A stretch of 11,738 nt of DNA from Acidobacteriota bacterium (GCA_003165615.1 PLWR01000254.1:1-11738); one strand, 5' to 3'; counted from the first letter of the stretch, positions 1-6,432 are shown. Notes: generated by a model from the letters alone, not told the origin. Numbers and translations: made by a program.

Positions 1-403
1 AGACCGCCTGAACTCCCGCCTGAAGGTACTGCGCGACTTTCAAAATCAGATCGCCGGCGCGGTCGTTCTTGGAAACGATTTCGATGGCCAGATCGGGAGC
101 AATCGGCATCGGGACTCGCTCAAGATCGATACCCTCCAATCGGCCCTTACGAATGAACGCGACATCGGGTCTGCGAACCGTATCGGCGCCAAGCGTCATA
201 TCCATTTCACTGATCACATTTCCACACGGATACGCATCCAGAAAGGCCCGCAGCCGTGCATTGAAGCGATCGCGAATGTCATTGTGAAAGTAGCTGGCGG
301 AAGGCGTCACGATAAGATCCCCCTGGCTCAATTCATAACGCACGCCGACGGGTTCATCGAGGGCGGCATATTGTTCGATGGTCAGCAGGGTTTTGGTCGC
401 CAT
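1..403 (-). CDS. Uma2-family PD-(D/E)XK endonuclease-like protein, 3' end outside the window
   Basis: The reading frame is open from ATG at 403 to the window edge (134 codons), so the C-terminus is missing. AGGAG lies 7 nt before the ATG. The protein starts MATKTLLTIEQYAALDEP and carries the Uma2 (DUF820) signature: RPDVAFI, then PDLAIEIVS, then ILKVAQYLQAGVQAV. These are the positions where the family has its PD, E and K active-site residues. Uma2 proteins have a restriction-endonuclease-like fold and often occur in many copies in cyanobacteria, acidobacteria and planctomycetes; their cellular role is not settled. The gene diverges from the EAL-HDOD gene, with a hairpin repeat between them. 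Family assignment is strong; biological role is unknown. Confidence 0.85.
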   Translation of the reverse strand, partial: MATKTLLTIEQYAALDEPVGVRYELSQGDLIVTPSASYFHNDIRDRFNARLRAFLDAYPCGNVISEMDMTLGADTVRRPDVAFIRKGRLEGIDLERVPMPIAPDLAIEIVSKNDRAGDLILKVAQYLQAGVQAV

Positions 404-448
404 AGATCAACTCCTATGGGCACAAGATTACCATGAAAGCGGAAGGTA

Positions 449-475
449 GCGCGGACCTGTTTTGAAGGTCCGCGG
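449..475. repeat. REP-like palindromic hairpin, copy 1
   Basis: CGCGGACCT (450-458) and AGGTCCGCG (466-474) form a perfect 9-bp stem around a 7-nt loop GTTTTGA. The TAGCG lead-in and the stem recur in a close copy at 2403-2437. It sits between the divergent Uma2 and EAL-HDOD genes. The pattern (GC-rich stem, dispersed, intergenic) is that of a REP-type repeat; it could also fold in RNA. A T-run (GCTTTTCC) follows the stem on the plus strand, so terminator activity is possible but weak. Confidence 0.6.
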
Positions 476-532
476 CTTTTCCTTGCCCAGAGGATACTTT
501 ATCTTCTGGGAAAAGGAGCCGATAAAGACAAC

Positions 533-1777
533 GTGGACTTCTGCCCAACATTGCCCGATTCGCCTTCCGTCACTCACCGCCCAACCCGATTCATCGCTCG
601 GCAGCCGATTTTTGATCGCCAGGAACACGTCTACGGTTACGAGCTCCTTTTCCGTTCCGGGCTGGAAAACCGCTACACCGGGAACGACGCCGACGCCGCA
701 GCCCGCGACGTGGCTGACAATTTCCTCAACGCCGACGCCAGGACGCTTACCGCAGGGCGAAAAGCCTTTATCAACTGCACCCGCCAATTTCTTGTGAACG
801 AGTATGCCACGCTCCTGCCCAAAGCGGAGATCGTCATCGAGATTCTCGAGACGATTGAGCCGGATGCCGAGGTGCTCGCCGCTTGCCGGAGGTTAAAAGA
901 CCTGGGCTATGTGATCGCTCTGGATGACTTTGTCTATTCCGAGAAATTCCAACCCTTCGTCGAACTGGCCAACATCATTAAGATCGATTTTCAGCTTTCG
1001 GGTCGGCTCGAAAGGCAGCAAGCGGTGGCCAAATTCTCGCCGTTCGGGATCGACCTGCTGGCGGAAAAGGTGGAAACGCGCGCCGAACTCGCCGAAGCTC
1101 GCGCCAGCGGCTACGTTTACTTCCAGGGCTATTTCTTTTGCAGGCCACAGATTGTCCCCGGCCGTCACATCCCGGCCTTCAAGCTTCACTACCTGCAGAT
1201 CCTTCAGGCCATCAGCAAACCGGAATTGGACCGAAGCGAAATCGAGGCGCTGATTGACCGCGAAGTCTCGCTTTGCTACAAGCTCTTGCGACTTGTGAAC
1301 TCGGCCCTTTTTGGCTTCAAGCGTGATATTAGTTCCACCCGGCACGCGCTGGAGCTGCTGGGCGATCGAGTGGTCAAGAAATGGGCGGCGGTGGCGGCGG
1401 TCCTGGGCATGACGGGCAATGAGCCCAACGAACTGGTTCTGACTTCGCTCACGCGGGGCCGGTGCTGCGAGTTCCTGGGGGCGCGGGAAGACGAGCAGAG
1501 CCTGTTCCTTTTGGGAATTCTCTCATTGATGGAAGCCATGTTGGGCCGGCCGTTATCAGAAATTGTCGCGGAGATCGCTCTGCCCGACAGGGTTCGAGCC
1601 GCCCTCCTGGGAAAGTCAAACCGCTACCGCGAAATCCTCGATTTGGTCACGGCCTTCGAAGCGGGGAGATGGAACGAGGTCAGTGAACGCGCCCTCGGCC
1701 TCCGGCAGGATGAGTCGCAACTCTCCGCCACCTACTTGCAAGCGCTGGATTGGGCGCAGAAGGTGTTTCAGGTCTGA
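533..1777 (+). CDS. EAL and HDOD domain signal-transduction protein (YuxH type)
   Basis: The 414-aa product has the two-domain layout of the YuxH/CmpH group: an EAL domain (about residues 19-208), then an HDOD domain (about 215-400). The EAL part opens with FIARQPIFDRQ and GYELLFR and keeps ALDDF (129-133), IKID (149-152), AEKVET (177-182) and FQGYFF (197-202). The signature Glu motif reads ELL, so cyclic-di-GMP hydrolysis is uncertain and binding or sensing is possible. The HDOD part contains the SLCYKLLRLVNSALFG helix pair typical of the family. The likely start is GTG at 533; AGGAG (514-518) is 14 nt away, longer than ideal, so the exact start is tentative. Length is normal for the family, and the protein is probably cytoplasmic. 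It appears to be an ordinary chromosomal gene. Confidence 0.88.
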   Translation: MDFCPTLPDSPSVTHRPTRFIARQPIFDRQEHVYGYELLFRSGLENRYTGNDADAAARDVADNFLNADARTLTAGRKAFINCTRQFLVNEYATLLPKAEIVIEILETIEPDAEVLAACRRLKDLGYVIALDDFVYSEKFQPFVELANIIKIDFQLSGRLERQQAVAKFSPFGIDLLAEKVETRAELAEARASGYVYFQGYFFCRPQIVPGRHIPAFKLHYLQILQAISKPELDRSEIEALIDREVSLCYKLLRLVNSALFGFKRDISSTRHALELLGDRVVKKWAAVAAVLGMTGNEPNELVLTSLTRGRCCEFLGAREDEQSLFLLGILSLMEAMLGRPLSEIVAEIALPDRVRAALLGKSNRYREILDLVTAFEAGRWNEVSERALGLRQDESQLSATYLQALDWAQKVFQV

Positions 1778-1848
1778 ACCGCCTGGATGGAGCCGATGTA
1801 GCCGACCTGCGTGTAAGTCGCGCGACCCTCTTGATAGTGGAAGGAAAC

Positions 1849-2043
1849 TCAGAACTGCTTGGGGACACCAGCCCGTTTCAGAACTGCGTTGGCGGTATGG
1901 CGGGATAGGATCTTGTGGTCTACCGGGAAGTATCGCTGAGTATTCGGGCTGTGCCAAATCTCGTGATCGCCACGTCCGGGGCGCTCATAATAACATCCGT
2001 GGGCGCGTAGGACTTCCTTCAGCTTCGGCGTGTAGCTTACCAT
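1849..2043 (-). CDS. hicA: HicA-family toxin (mRNA interferase)
   Basis: The 64-aa product matches the HicA toxin fold, a double-stranded-RNA-binding-domain-like ribonuclease that cleaves mRNA. Visible family features are the N-terminal KEVLRAHGCYYERPGRGDHEIW block, with the catalytic His expected at H27 in GDHEIW, and the C-terminal SRHTANAVLKRAGVPKQF block. Its ATG overlaps the stop of the upstream antitoxin by one base (TGATG), which implies coupled translation. The antitoxin-first order is the reverse of the classical hicAB order but is common for the DUF1902-type partner. Toxin identity is very likely; activity is inferred. Confidence 0.88.
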   Translation of the reverse strand: MVSYTPKLKEVLRAHGCYYERPGRGDHEIWHSPNTQRYFPVDHKILSRHTANAVLKRAGVPKQF

Positions 2044-2288
2044 CAGAACACGACGGACACAGAAGCAGTTTCTTCATGATGGGCGCGAACCAGAACGTTG
2101 ACCACCTTCTGCCCCGGTTCCAGGCCGCCGTTTAACTCAAAAAGCTCCGGCACTAAAACCCGAACCTTCTCCACCAAGGCATTCATTGACTCGCCTTCTG
2201 CCACCAAGCCGGGGATGTCGTCGCTTTCCGCGACCCAGACCCGTGCCTCGGAATCCCAACGCGCTTCGACTACATAAGTACGACTCAT
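2043..2288 (-). CDS. hicB: HicB-like antitoxin, DUF1902 family
   Basis: The 81-aa product begins MSRTYVVEARWDSEARVWVA and continues with SDDIPGLVAEGES and LVPELFELNG. This is the DUF1902/HicB-like pattern of a partially degraded RNase-H-like fold that binds and neutralises HicA. The start is ATG at 2288, with GGGAG 10 nt upstream. No separate DNA-binding domain is visible, so the protein is short for a complete HicB, and autoregulation would have to use the core domain. The upstream DNA has a TATAGT-like -10 box and a short ATAG/CTAT inverted repeat near 2304-2320, a possible promoter/operator. It is paired with hicA immediately downstream. Confidence 0.82.
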   Translation of the reverse strand: MSRTYVVEARWDSEARVWVAESDDIPGLVAEGESMNALVEKVRVLVPELFELNGGLEPGQKVVNVLVRAHHEETASVSVVF

Positions 2289-2550
2289 GACCGGCTTCTC
2301 CCTACTATAGAGAACACTATCATCTGCTGAGGCGTATCACAACCGTTCGCGTTCCGCGTCGCGCGCGGCTGGTCTTCTCTGGGCGATTGCTGGCCGCAGG
2401 AGGTGTAGCGCGACCTACAAAATAGGTCCGCGATACACGTAAGGACGATTCCCCCACACAACTGGCGAAAGAACCACAGCATGATGGAGCCCTCCCGAAC
2501 ACCGCTTTAGTGGGCGGTGTCCCCAATAACTGCTGTCATCCCTCCCGTTA
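2289..2550. other. Intergenic stretch, no gene seen
   Basis: No convincing gene was found between the hicB start and the decayed integrase tail. It holds the second REP-like hairpin (2403-2437) and a further stem ACACCGC/GCGGTGT (2499-2505 with 2514-2520, 8-nt loop), which has no T-run and so is not a clear terminator. Short open frames on the minus strand here have no protein-like character. Confidence 0.5.
2403..2437. repeat. REP-like palindromic hairpin, copy 2
   Basis: GTGTAGCGCG-ACCTA, a CAAAA loop, then TAGGTCCGCGATACAC form a stem with one bulged base. The core TAGCGCG(G)ACCT, a 7-nt spacer and AGGTCCGCG are the same as in the hairpin at 449-475, while the loops differ. Shared stems with different loops point to a dispersed palindromic repeat family rather than chance. 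Confidence 0.55.
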
Positions 2551-2697
2551 GGGGACTCGGATAATACACCCAGACGCACTGGCACACGGCTCCGCGCTTA
2601 GGCCCCAAGTCAGGCCATAATTCAGGCAGGTGTGCACTAAAATAGTAACCAAGTTTCGGAAGGGGAAAAGCGGGGCTTTGCTAACTCGACGAATTGA
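2551..2697 (+). pseudogene. Decayed 3' end of a tyrosine integrase gene
   Basis: Read in one frame ending at TGA 2695-2697, this stretch aligns without gaps over its last 28 codons to the C-terminus of the intact integrase at 10481-11722. The remnant reads AIIQAGVH, stop, NSNQVSEGEKRGFANSTN; the intact gene reads AIFGAGSHQIPHQVAESENR then QVANSLN. Codons of Q residues have become stops (CAA to TAA at 2638; CAG to TAG at 2599). Upstream of 2596 similarity fades: the RR at 2572-2577 matches KR of the intact gene, and a gapped match to the YSH region near 2557 is weak. Everything 5' of that is gone. Its position next to the tRNA fragment mirrors the intact integrase next to the tRNA at the right border, so it is the relic of an earlier related element. 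Confidence 0.8.
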
Positions 2698-2743
2698 TTG
2701 GTGGGCCTGGGTAAAATTGAACTACCGACCTCACCCTTATCAG
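2678..2743. repeat. Left attachment site of the element
   Basis: The 36 bases 2678-2713 match 11703-11738 at 33 positions, and the last 23 (2691-2713) are identical. The right copy is cut by the end of the window, so the repeat may continue to about 2743, where tRNA likeness ends. It contains the tRNA-Ile 3' end, as expected for a tyrosine-recombinase attachment site. Confidence 0.85.
2699..2743 (-). tRNA. tRNA-Ile(GAT) 3' fragment (positions 32-76)
   Basis: On the minus strand this reads as the 3' part of a tRNA: anticodon loop CTGATAA with anticodon GAT, anticodon 3' stem GGGTG, variable AGGTC, T stem/loop GGTAG-TTCAATT-TTACC, acceptor 3' strand CAGGCCC, discriminator A and encoded CCA. 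Upstream of the loop (from 2744) the sequence cannot form the anticodon 5' stem, and there is no D arm or 5' acceptor strand. It is therefore a non-functional fragment left by integration, with the break at the anticodon loop. The intact gene is expected at the other border, beyond 11738. Confidence 0.88.
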
Positions 2744-3105
2744 TTGGCTTAGATGCCCTTGCTACAGTTTGCGACACAGTGAGATTATGTAGTATTCATA
2801 CGCCTTCCGTGAGGGTTTGGGTCTTCTGCCCATTGCGATGAATTGCTACCGTTTTTGATTGGGGGTCACACCAAAAACCACACCAAATTTCCTGCCCTAT
2901 TGTGGTGCATCCCGGCATCCGGGCGATGGGGTTGCGCCCTACCCGCTTCCTTCCGGCGCATCCTGAGCCATCCTAGCGCAACGGCGGGCCATTCTACGCG
3001 GCAGCCGCACGCGGGAAGCATGGTAGCCCTTCAGAGTCCATAATAATGGACTGCGGGCATCCTACGCGCGCGCGGGAAGCATGGTTTCGGTCCGACTTCT
3101 GTATT
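2744..3105. other. Left-end non-coding stretch of the element
   Basis: No supported gene. It contains the left pair of candidate integrase arm sites (2867-2887), a 15-bp direct repeat CGCGGGAAGCATGGT (3010-3024 and 3071-3085), each copy preceded by AT(T/C)CTACGCG, and a palindrome AGTCCAT-AATA-ATGGACT (3035-3052). The repeats look like relics of a short dispersed element; no T-run accompanies the palindrome. Confidence 0.5.
2863..2887 (+). promoter_or_regulatory. Candidate integrase arm-type sites, left end
   Basis: Two direct copies of CACACCAAA (2867-2875, 2879-2887) with a 12-bp period follow GGGT. The same arrangement, 22 of 24 bases identical, occurs at 11654-11677 near the other end. 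Paired short direct repeats inside each end of a tyrosine-recombinase element are typical of arm-type binding sites. A TTTTTG upstream also matches at the same offset, so a duplicated integrase-gene tail is a less likely alternative. Confidence 0.55.
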
Positions 3106-3336
3106 TCACGGGTAATCGGGGAGGCTAAAACCTTGGGTGACTATGGCGTGAACTTTGATGCCGCTCGCCAGTCGCTCCCCTTCAAACAAAATCACCCCCG
3201 CCAGCAGCACAATCGCCAGAATCGCCCACGTCAGTCTCTTCAGTAAACGCTCCTCAAATTGCGTATCAGGCAGTAGGGCCACTTGCGCTTTCAGTTCGGC
3301 AATTTGCGCCGCTAAGTCAGGATTACTCTCAGACAT
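3106..3336 (-). CDS. Small single-pass membrane protein of unknown function
   Basis: The 76-aa product starts MSESNPDLAAQIAELKAQ, a charged, probably helical segment (about residues 5-35). One hydrophobic stretch follows, LTWAILAIVLLAGVILF (about 37-53), and then a short polar tail ending LPDYP. GGAGGAG (3341-3347) precedes tandem ATGs at 3339 and 3336. The second has the better spacing (GGAGG six bases away), so I place the start there. It is probably a membrane-anchored coiled-coil-like protein. No family is recognised. It lies alone in the left cargo part of the element, on the opposite strand to the protease gene. Confidence 0.55.
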   Translation of the reverse strand: MSESNPDLAAQIAELKAQVALLPDTQFEERLLKRLTWAILAIVLLAGVILFEGERLASGIKVHAIVTQGFSLPDYP

Positions 3337-3865
3337 CATTCTCCTCCATCTGTCCGCAGTAGCGGCAGTATTGGAATCCGTGATGCAGTATACGTCGATT
3401 CCCTTGCAGGCAGTCACCCGCTACGGGAGGGTACTGCGAAAGAGAGCCTAACCCTACCCCTTGCCCCCCAAGCAACCCCGGCGGGTGCGAATCGGTACCA
3501 TGCCCCTCAGCGATTTTTTCCTTAAAAGGTATGTATTCGTATCATTTTTAGCTTGCAACCGCGCAAAAGCGTTACCAGCGCGATTTCCAAGCGAATAAAG
3601 CCGATGTCTATGACGCGATCCAACGCCGTGCGCTTGAATCTGTGACAAGGGCCAAACTCCAAAAAAGCTCCGCGCCGTCTCTGGTCATAGCCGCCGCAAT
3701 TCTGGAAGATAAGGGCACCCTTGCTCGATGTAGCCGAGCTTATGCGGGAGGAGCGGGGTGCCGGACGCTAGGATTTGATCGCGATCGGAATTGACGTGCC
3801 ATCTCGCAGAGAGGTAGCATGGCCGGTATAGTCGGCTTCTAAACGTCAGCCTGGAGGTTCCGGCC
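3337..3865. other. Poorly coding stretch with a start-less open frame
   Basis: No complete gene was found before the protease. A plus-strand frame is open from 3552 to a stop at 3792-3794 (80 codons). It reads like protein in its first half (for example KRYQRDFQANKADVYDAIQR, then SLVIAAAILEDKG) but has no ATG and is preceded by a stop at 3549. It may be the tail of a decayed gene. No family is recognised. Confidence 0.35.
3791..3820 (+). promoter_or_regulatory. Possible promoter of the protease gene
   Basis: TTGACG (3791-3796) and TAGCAT (3815-3820) are separated by 18 bp; the -10 is weak. A better -10-like TATAGT (3827-3832) has no matching -35. Either could serve the gene starting at 3866. 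Confidence 0.25.
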
Positions 3866-5392
3866 ATGTCCTCCGTTTTCAAATCTGTTGCTTGTGCTGT
3901 CCTCTTCTGCGCTGTGGGATTTGCCCAATCAAACGATCCGCAGGAAAACTTAAAGCCCGGACAAACCGCGAGCGAAATCAACTCCTGTAAGTATCTCGTT
4001 GTGGTTGATTTCACCAGCGATCCATTGGGAATTGCGAAAGAGTTACGAGTGCAAGCACGCTCTCAGGGATTCACCGTCATTTCGACTCCGGATGATGTAG
4101 TGCCGTCTGAGAGGCCCAAGACATGTGTAATGGCGGGTAGCTGGGCGCAGACCTGGGTGTCGGGCGGGGGCGTCACCGTGCAAGTTAGGGGCGCTTTAGA
4201 TAACGACCTGATCGGAGAGGCGACAGTTGCCGCAACCAACTTGTGGGGCGTCCGGCGTATGCTTCATAAGGGCGGGGAGAAACTCTACCACCAATTGGGA
4301 TATACCGGTTACAGCGAAGCGGTTTTCCAGGCCCGTATGCAGCGGTTGTATCCGCCAAGGCCAAAGTTGGCGATCTCTGAAGCGCAGATTACAAGCAGTG
4401 AGCCTCAAGGTCCACCGGAAGGCATTTGGAGCGATCCTCAAAACACGTACAGACTTGGCATTGTTAAGGCGCCGCACGGAAGCACCCCCGATTATGTTGC
4501 GGTGATCCTTCAATCGGGCTCTCCGCTTTGGCAACCGAATGAGATTAGAGGCGAGATTCGTAGTACCGCGTCTCCCGATGTGTTCACTTGCACGTGGTTC
4601 ATGGCCAACAAAAAGCCAGCCGGCACAACACTTTCGCTTGAGCATGATGTGGTGCTCCGCGGATCTATCTCAACTGCAAATGGTCCGTATGAGTTAGTAC
4701 TCCTTCGGGTGTGGCCGAAGGTCACGGACCAGGCGCTAACGTCGGCGTCGGAACACGCCCGCAAGTCTGGCACGGGGTTTCTTCTAACCCACAGTGGTCT
4801 AGTAGCCACCAACTGGCATGTCGTGTCTGACGCAAAGCGAATTACTGTGGCATTCCCCGGCTGGAAAGACAGTGCGAGTGCTGACCTCGTTGTGAAGGAC
4901 GTTGCTAACGATCTTGCAATAATCCGGGTGAGTGATAGCGCAAAATTGGCCGACCTGTGCCGCGAGCTGCCGTTCGAACTGATGACAGCCAAAGACGTTG
5001 CGCTAGGGCAAACGGTTTCGACAATCGGTTATCCGCTCAGTCCGTTACTCGGACCGAATCCAAAATTCTCAGAGGGAGTAATCTCCAGCAAGAGCGGCTT
5101 ACAGGACGATCTACGCTGGTTCCAGATTTCCGCTGCCATACAGCCCGGTTCGAGCGGTAGCCCTTTGTTTGATGACAGGGGAAACGTTGTGGGCATCGTT
5201 GTCGCAAGTCTTGACGCTGCAAAGGCATTTCAGTTGACGAATGCAATCCCTCAGAACGTGAACTGGGCGATTAAGTCAGATTATCTGTTGAATCTCGCGG
5301 GGATGATCCCGAACGAGACACTTTCCTCGCGGACGACAACGTTCTCACCTGAAAAAGCGGCGGCGTGCGTTGCACTTCTCACGGCATGGTAG
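3866..5392 (+). CDS. Exported trypsin-like serine protease (S1C/HtrA-like, no PDZ)
   Basis: This is a 508-aa protein with GGAGG (3853-3857) 8 nt before the ATG. Residues 1-20 form a signal peptide (basic start, hydrophobic core, likely cut after VGFA), so it probably acts outside the cytoplasm. The C-terminal part (about 295-480) is a trypsin-fold protease with the full triad: H318 in TNWHVV, D349 in NDLAIIRV and S430 in GSSGSPLF. Substrate-binding strands VSTIGYP and VVGIVVASL are also present. The two preceding regions are not recognised: an alpha/beta-looking stretch (about 40-150) and a beta-rich stretch (about 165-285). There is no PDZ domain after the protease, unlike DegP/DegQ. It lies alone on the plus strand, convergent with the replication operon, which marks it as cargo. 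Its target is unknown; host-envelope proteolysis or a fitness role is possible. Confidence 0.87.
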   Translation: MSSVFKSVACAVLFCAVGFAQSNDPQENLKPGQTASEINSCKYLVVVDFTSDPLGIAKELRVQARSQGFTVISTPDDVVPSERPKTCVMAGSWAQTWVSGGGVTVQVRGALDNDLIGEATVAATNLWGVRRMLHKGGEKLYHQLGYTGYSEAVFQARMQRLYPPRPKLAISEAQITSSEPQGPPEGIWSDPQNTYRLGIVKAPHGSTPDYVAVILQSGSPLWQPNEIRGEIRSTASPDVFTCTWFMANKKPAGTTLSLEHDVVLRGSISTANGPYELVLLRVWPKVTDQALTSASEHARKSGTGFLLTHSGLVATNWHVVSDAKRITVAFPGWKDSASADLVVKDVANDLAIIRVSDSAKLADLCRELPFELMTAKDVALGQTVSTIGYPLSPLLGPNPKFSEGVISSKSGLQDDLRWFQISAAIQPGSSGSPLFDDRGNVVGIVVASLDAAKAFQLTNAIPQNVNWAIKSDYLLNLAGMIPNETLSSRTTTFSPEKAAACVALLTAW

Positions 5393-5408
5393 GAAGTTAG
5401 GCGCTGAG

Positions 5409-5546
5409 TTAGAGCCTCGGACAGAGTTTTCGGGCGTGGTATCGAGCAACGGTAAAGTTCTGTTCCTGATTCCCGCAGCGGGGACAGATGAGGCTGTCAC
5501 CTTGGCGTGCCGTTTTTAATCTGGCCAGGATATATTTCGTAGGGCT
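5409..5546 (-). pseudogene. Start-less frame with a CPRCG zinc-knuckle motif
   Basis: A 45-codon minus-strand frame runs from just after a stop to TAA at 5409-5411. It contains DSLICPRCGNQEQNFTVARY and later KLCPRL, giving C-x2-C and one further Cys. There is no ATG. It looks like the end of a zinc-ribbon protein that has lost its start, overlapping the remnant in another frame at 5497-5583. Low confidence; it may be chance. Confidence 0.25.
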
Positions 5547-5583
5547 TCAGGAGCCGGGCTAGGCTCGCCGCCGCGTGAACGTC
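5497..5583 (-). pseudogene. Remnant resembling a DUF3631 primase-helicase C-terminus
   Basis: This minus-strand frame reads DVHAAASLARLLKPYEIYPG then QIKNGTPR, stop. The LARLLKPYEIYPGQI segment resembles the C-terminal 'LLxPxxIxPxxIR' helix of DUF3631 proteins, which are often found in primase-helicases of mobile elements. It has no start of its own and follows directly on the truncated nuclease-like frame, one base out of phase. This suggests a deletion that joined two genes. The similarity is from memory and covers few residues. Confidence 0.4.
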
Positions 5584-5648
5584 CCCGCGCTTTCGAGCAG
5601 GCGCATGGAGCGGCGCTCATTGCGGCTTCCCTTGGCCTTGACATTCAT
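5559..5648 (-). pseudogene. Truncated nuclease-like gene, N-terminus only
   Basis: ATG at 5648 overlaps the stop of the CHC2 gene (ATGA), the same coupling used along this operon. The frame begins MNVKAKGSRNERRSM and continues RLLESAG, which resembles the start of small PD-(D/E)XK Holliday-junction-resolvase-like proteins (KGSRNERR...LLE..G). It then runs into TFTRRRA and a stop after 29 aa. The rest of the nuclease (catalytic D, ExK) is absent. After the GLESAG-like break, the neighbouring frame shows a different gene's tail. I read it as the last, deletion-truncated gene of the operon. Confidence 0.55.
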
Positions 5649-6121
5649 CGCACAGCCTGGAAGATGTCCTTCGCGCTCCCGCTTTCGAGCACGTCAAGGT
5701 CACGTTCTATTGCCGGTCTCAGTTCATAAACCGTGCTGAGAATCTCCCACGTGTTCGGGTCATCGGCTCCCATCTCATGCGCTCGTTGCTCCAACCTGCC
5801 AAGGATTCGCAGATCATCCCTCAATTCAAGCTGGCGAGCGTGGGCCGCCGCGTACAGCCTCAGCGCCGCATCGTGCGCCCGCTCCCGATTTTGGCGAAGC
5901 TCGCGGTACTCTGCCGGTGAGAGTCGCTGGTAAAGGCCAAGCTCTTTCGCCAGGGAAACCGTGTTGCCCTTCCACTGGCACTTGTGACAGTAGAAGACAT
6001 CATCCGCATGGGTGATAGTCCGAACGCCGCCGCATTTGGGGCAATCAAAGCGTTTCCCGCGTGGCCTTGCCCCTGCTTTTTCAAGCAGGACGCCGATCTC
6101 GAATTGGGCCGCTTCGATCAT
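5645..6121 (-). CDS. CHC2-type zinc-finger protein, primase-like, no TOPRIM
   Basis: The 158-aa product carries a DnaG-type zinc-binding domain: C27-P-K-C30, then C45-H-K-C48 within FYCHKCQWKGNTVSLAKELG. This matches the CHC2 finger, which primases use for template recognition. The rest (about 60-158) is charged and helical, with no TOPRIM motif, so catalysis would need another protein. The start is chosen at ATG 6121 because it overlaps the upstream stop (ATGA); an in-frame ATG at 6178 would add 19 residues but lies deep in the preceding gene. It lies downstream of the helicase-like gene, as expected for a replication module. Exact role is inferred. Confidence 0.75.
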   Translation of the reverse strand: MIEAAQFEIGVLLEKAGARPRGKRFDCPKCGGVRTITHADDVFYCHKCQWKGNTVSLAKELGLYQRLSPAEYRELRQNRERAHDAALRLYAAAHARQLELRDDLRILGRLEQRAHEMGADDPNTWEILSTVYELRPAIERDLDVLESGSAKDIFQAVR

Positions 6122-6432
6122 TGAATCCGTCTGCCAGTGCTGCAAATCAACTCGTTTCTTTCGTGCCGCACCTTCCATCCTGAAAGCCGCAACCGCCGCT
6201 CAAGCTCCGGTAGGTCTTGAATAGTCAAGACCATCTCGCCCCGGTCATTCTTCCGTCCAAGAAGTGGCCCACAACTATCGGTTGCGGACGGGGAATCGAC
6301 AGGTTTGCTGAGTCTGACTGCTTGGTTAGGTACAGAAGTTACGGAAGTGACGATGTCCGGGGAAAAGGTTTGTTTTCTAAGTTCCCCTACTTCGTCAACG
6401 GGATGGCTGAGAAGGTAGTCGAGGAGCTTCAT
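6118..6432 (-). CDS. Unrecognised 104-aa protein of the replication operon
   Basis: ATG at 6432 follows GGAG (6439-6442) with a 6-nt spacer. A TTG four codons upstream is in frame but less well placed. The product begins MKLLDYLLSHPVDEVGEL, has a polar, probably flexible middle rich in S, P and V, and ends with a more compact-looking part (LTIQDLPELERRLRLSGWKV, then ELICSTGRRIQ). No family is recognised. The stop overlaps the CHC2 start by 4 nt and the helicase-like gene ends 59 bp upstream, so it is probably co-transcribed and translationally coupled. The single Cys near the end does not make a zinc site by itself. Confidence 0.6.
   Translation of the reverse strand: MKLLDYLLSHPVDEVGELRKQTFSPDIVTSVTSVPNQAVRLSKPVDSPSATDSCGPLLGRKNDRGEMVLTIQDLPELERRLRLSGWKVRHERNELICSTGRRIQ

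Noticed and set aside
428..787. Minus-strand open frame of 119 codons
   Set aside because: It overlaps the REP hairpin and the start of the EAL-HDOD gene; composition is that of an antisense shadow.
893..1345. Minus-strand 150-codon open frame inside the EAL-HDOD gene
   Set aside because: It lies fully antisense to a well-supported conserved gene and has no recognisable motif.
1797..1830. Possible third REP-like hairpin after the EAL-HDOD gene
   Set aside because: Only about six stem pairs, one of them a wobble; the core sequence is not kept.
2499..2520. Stem ACACCGC/GCGGTGT as a terminator
   Set aside because: No T-run on either side and no gene clearly ending there.
4196..4992. Two long minus-strand open frames inside the protease gene
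   Set aside because: Both are antisense to a gene with a signal peptide, ribosome site and complete catalytic triad.
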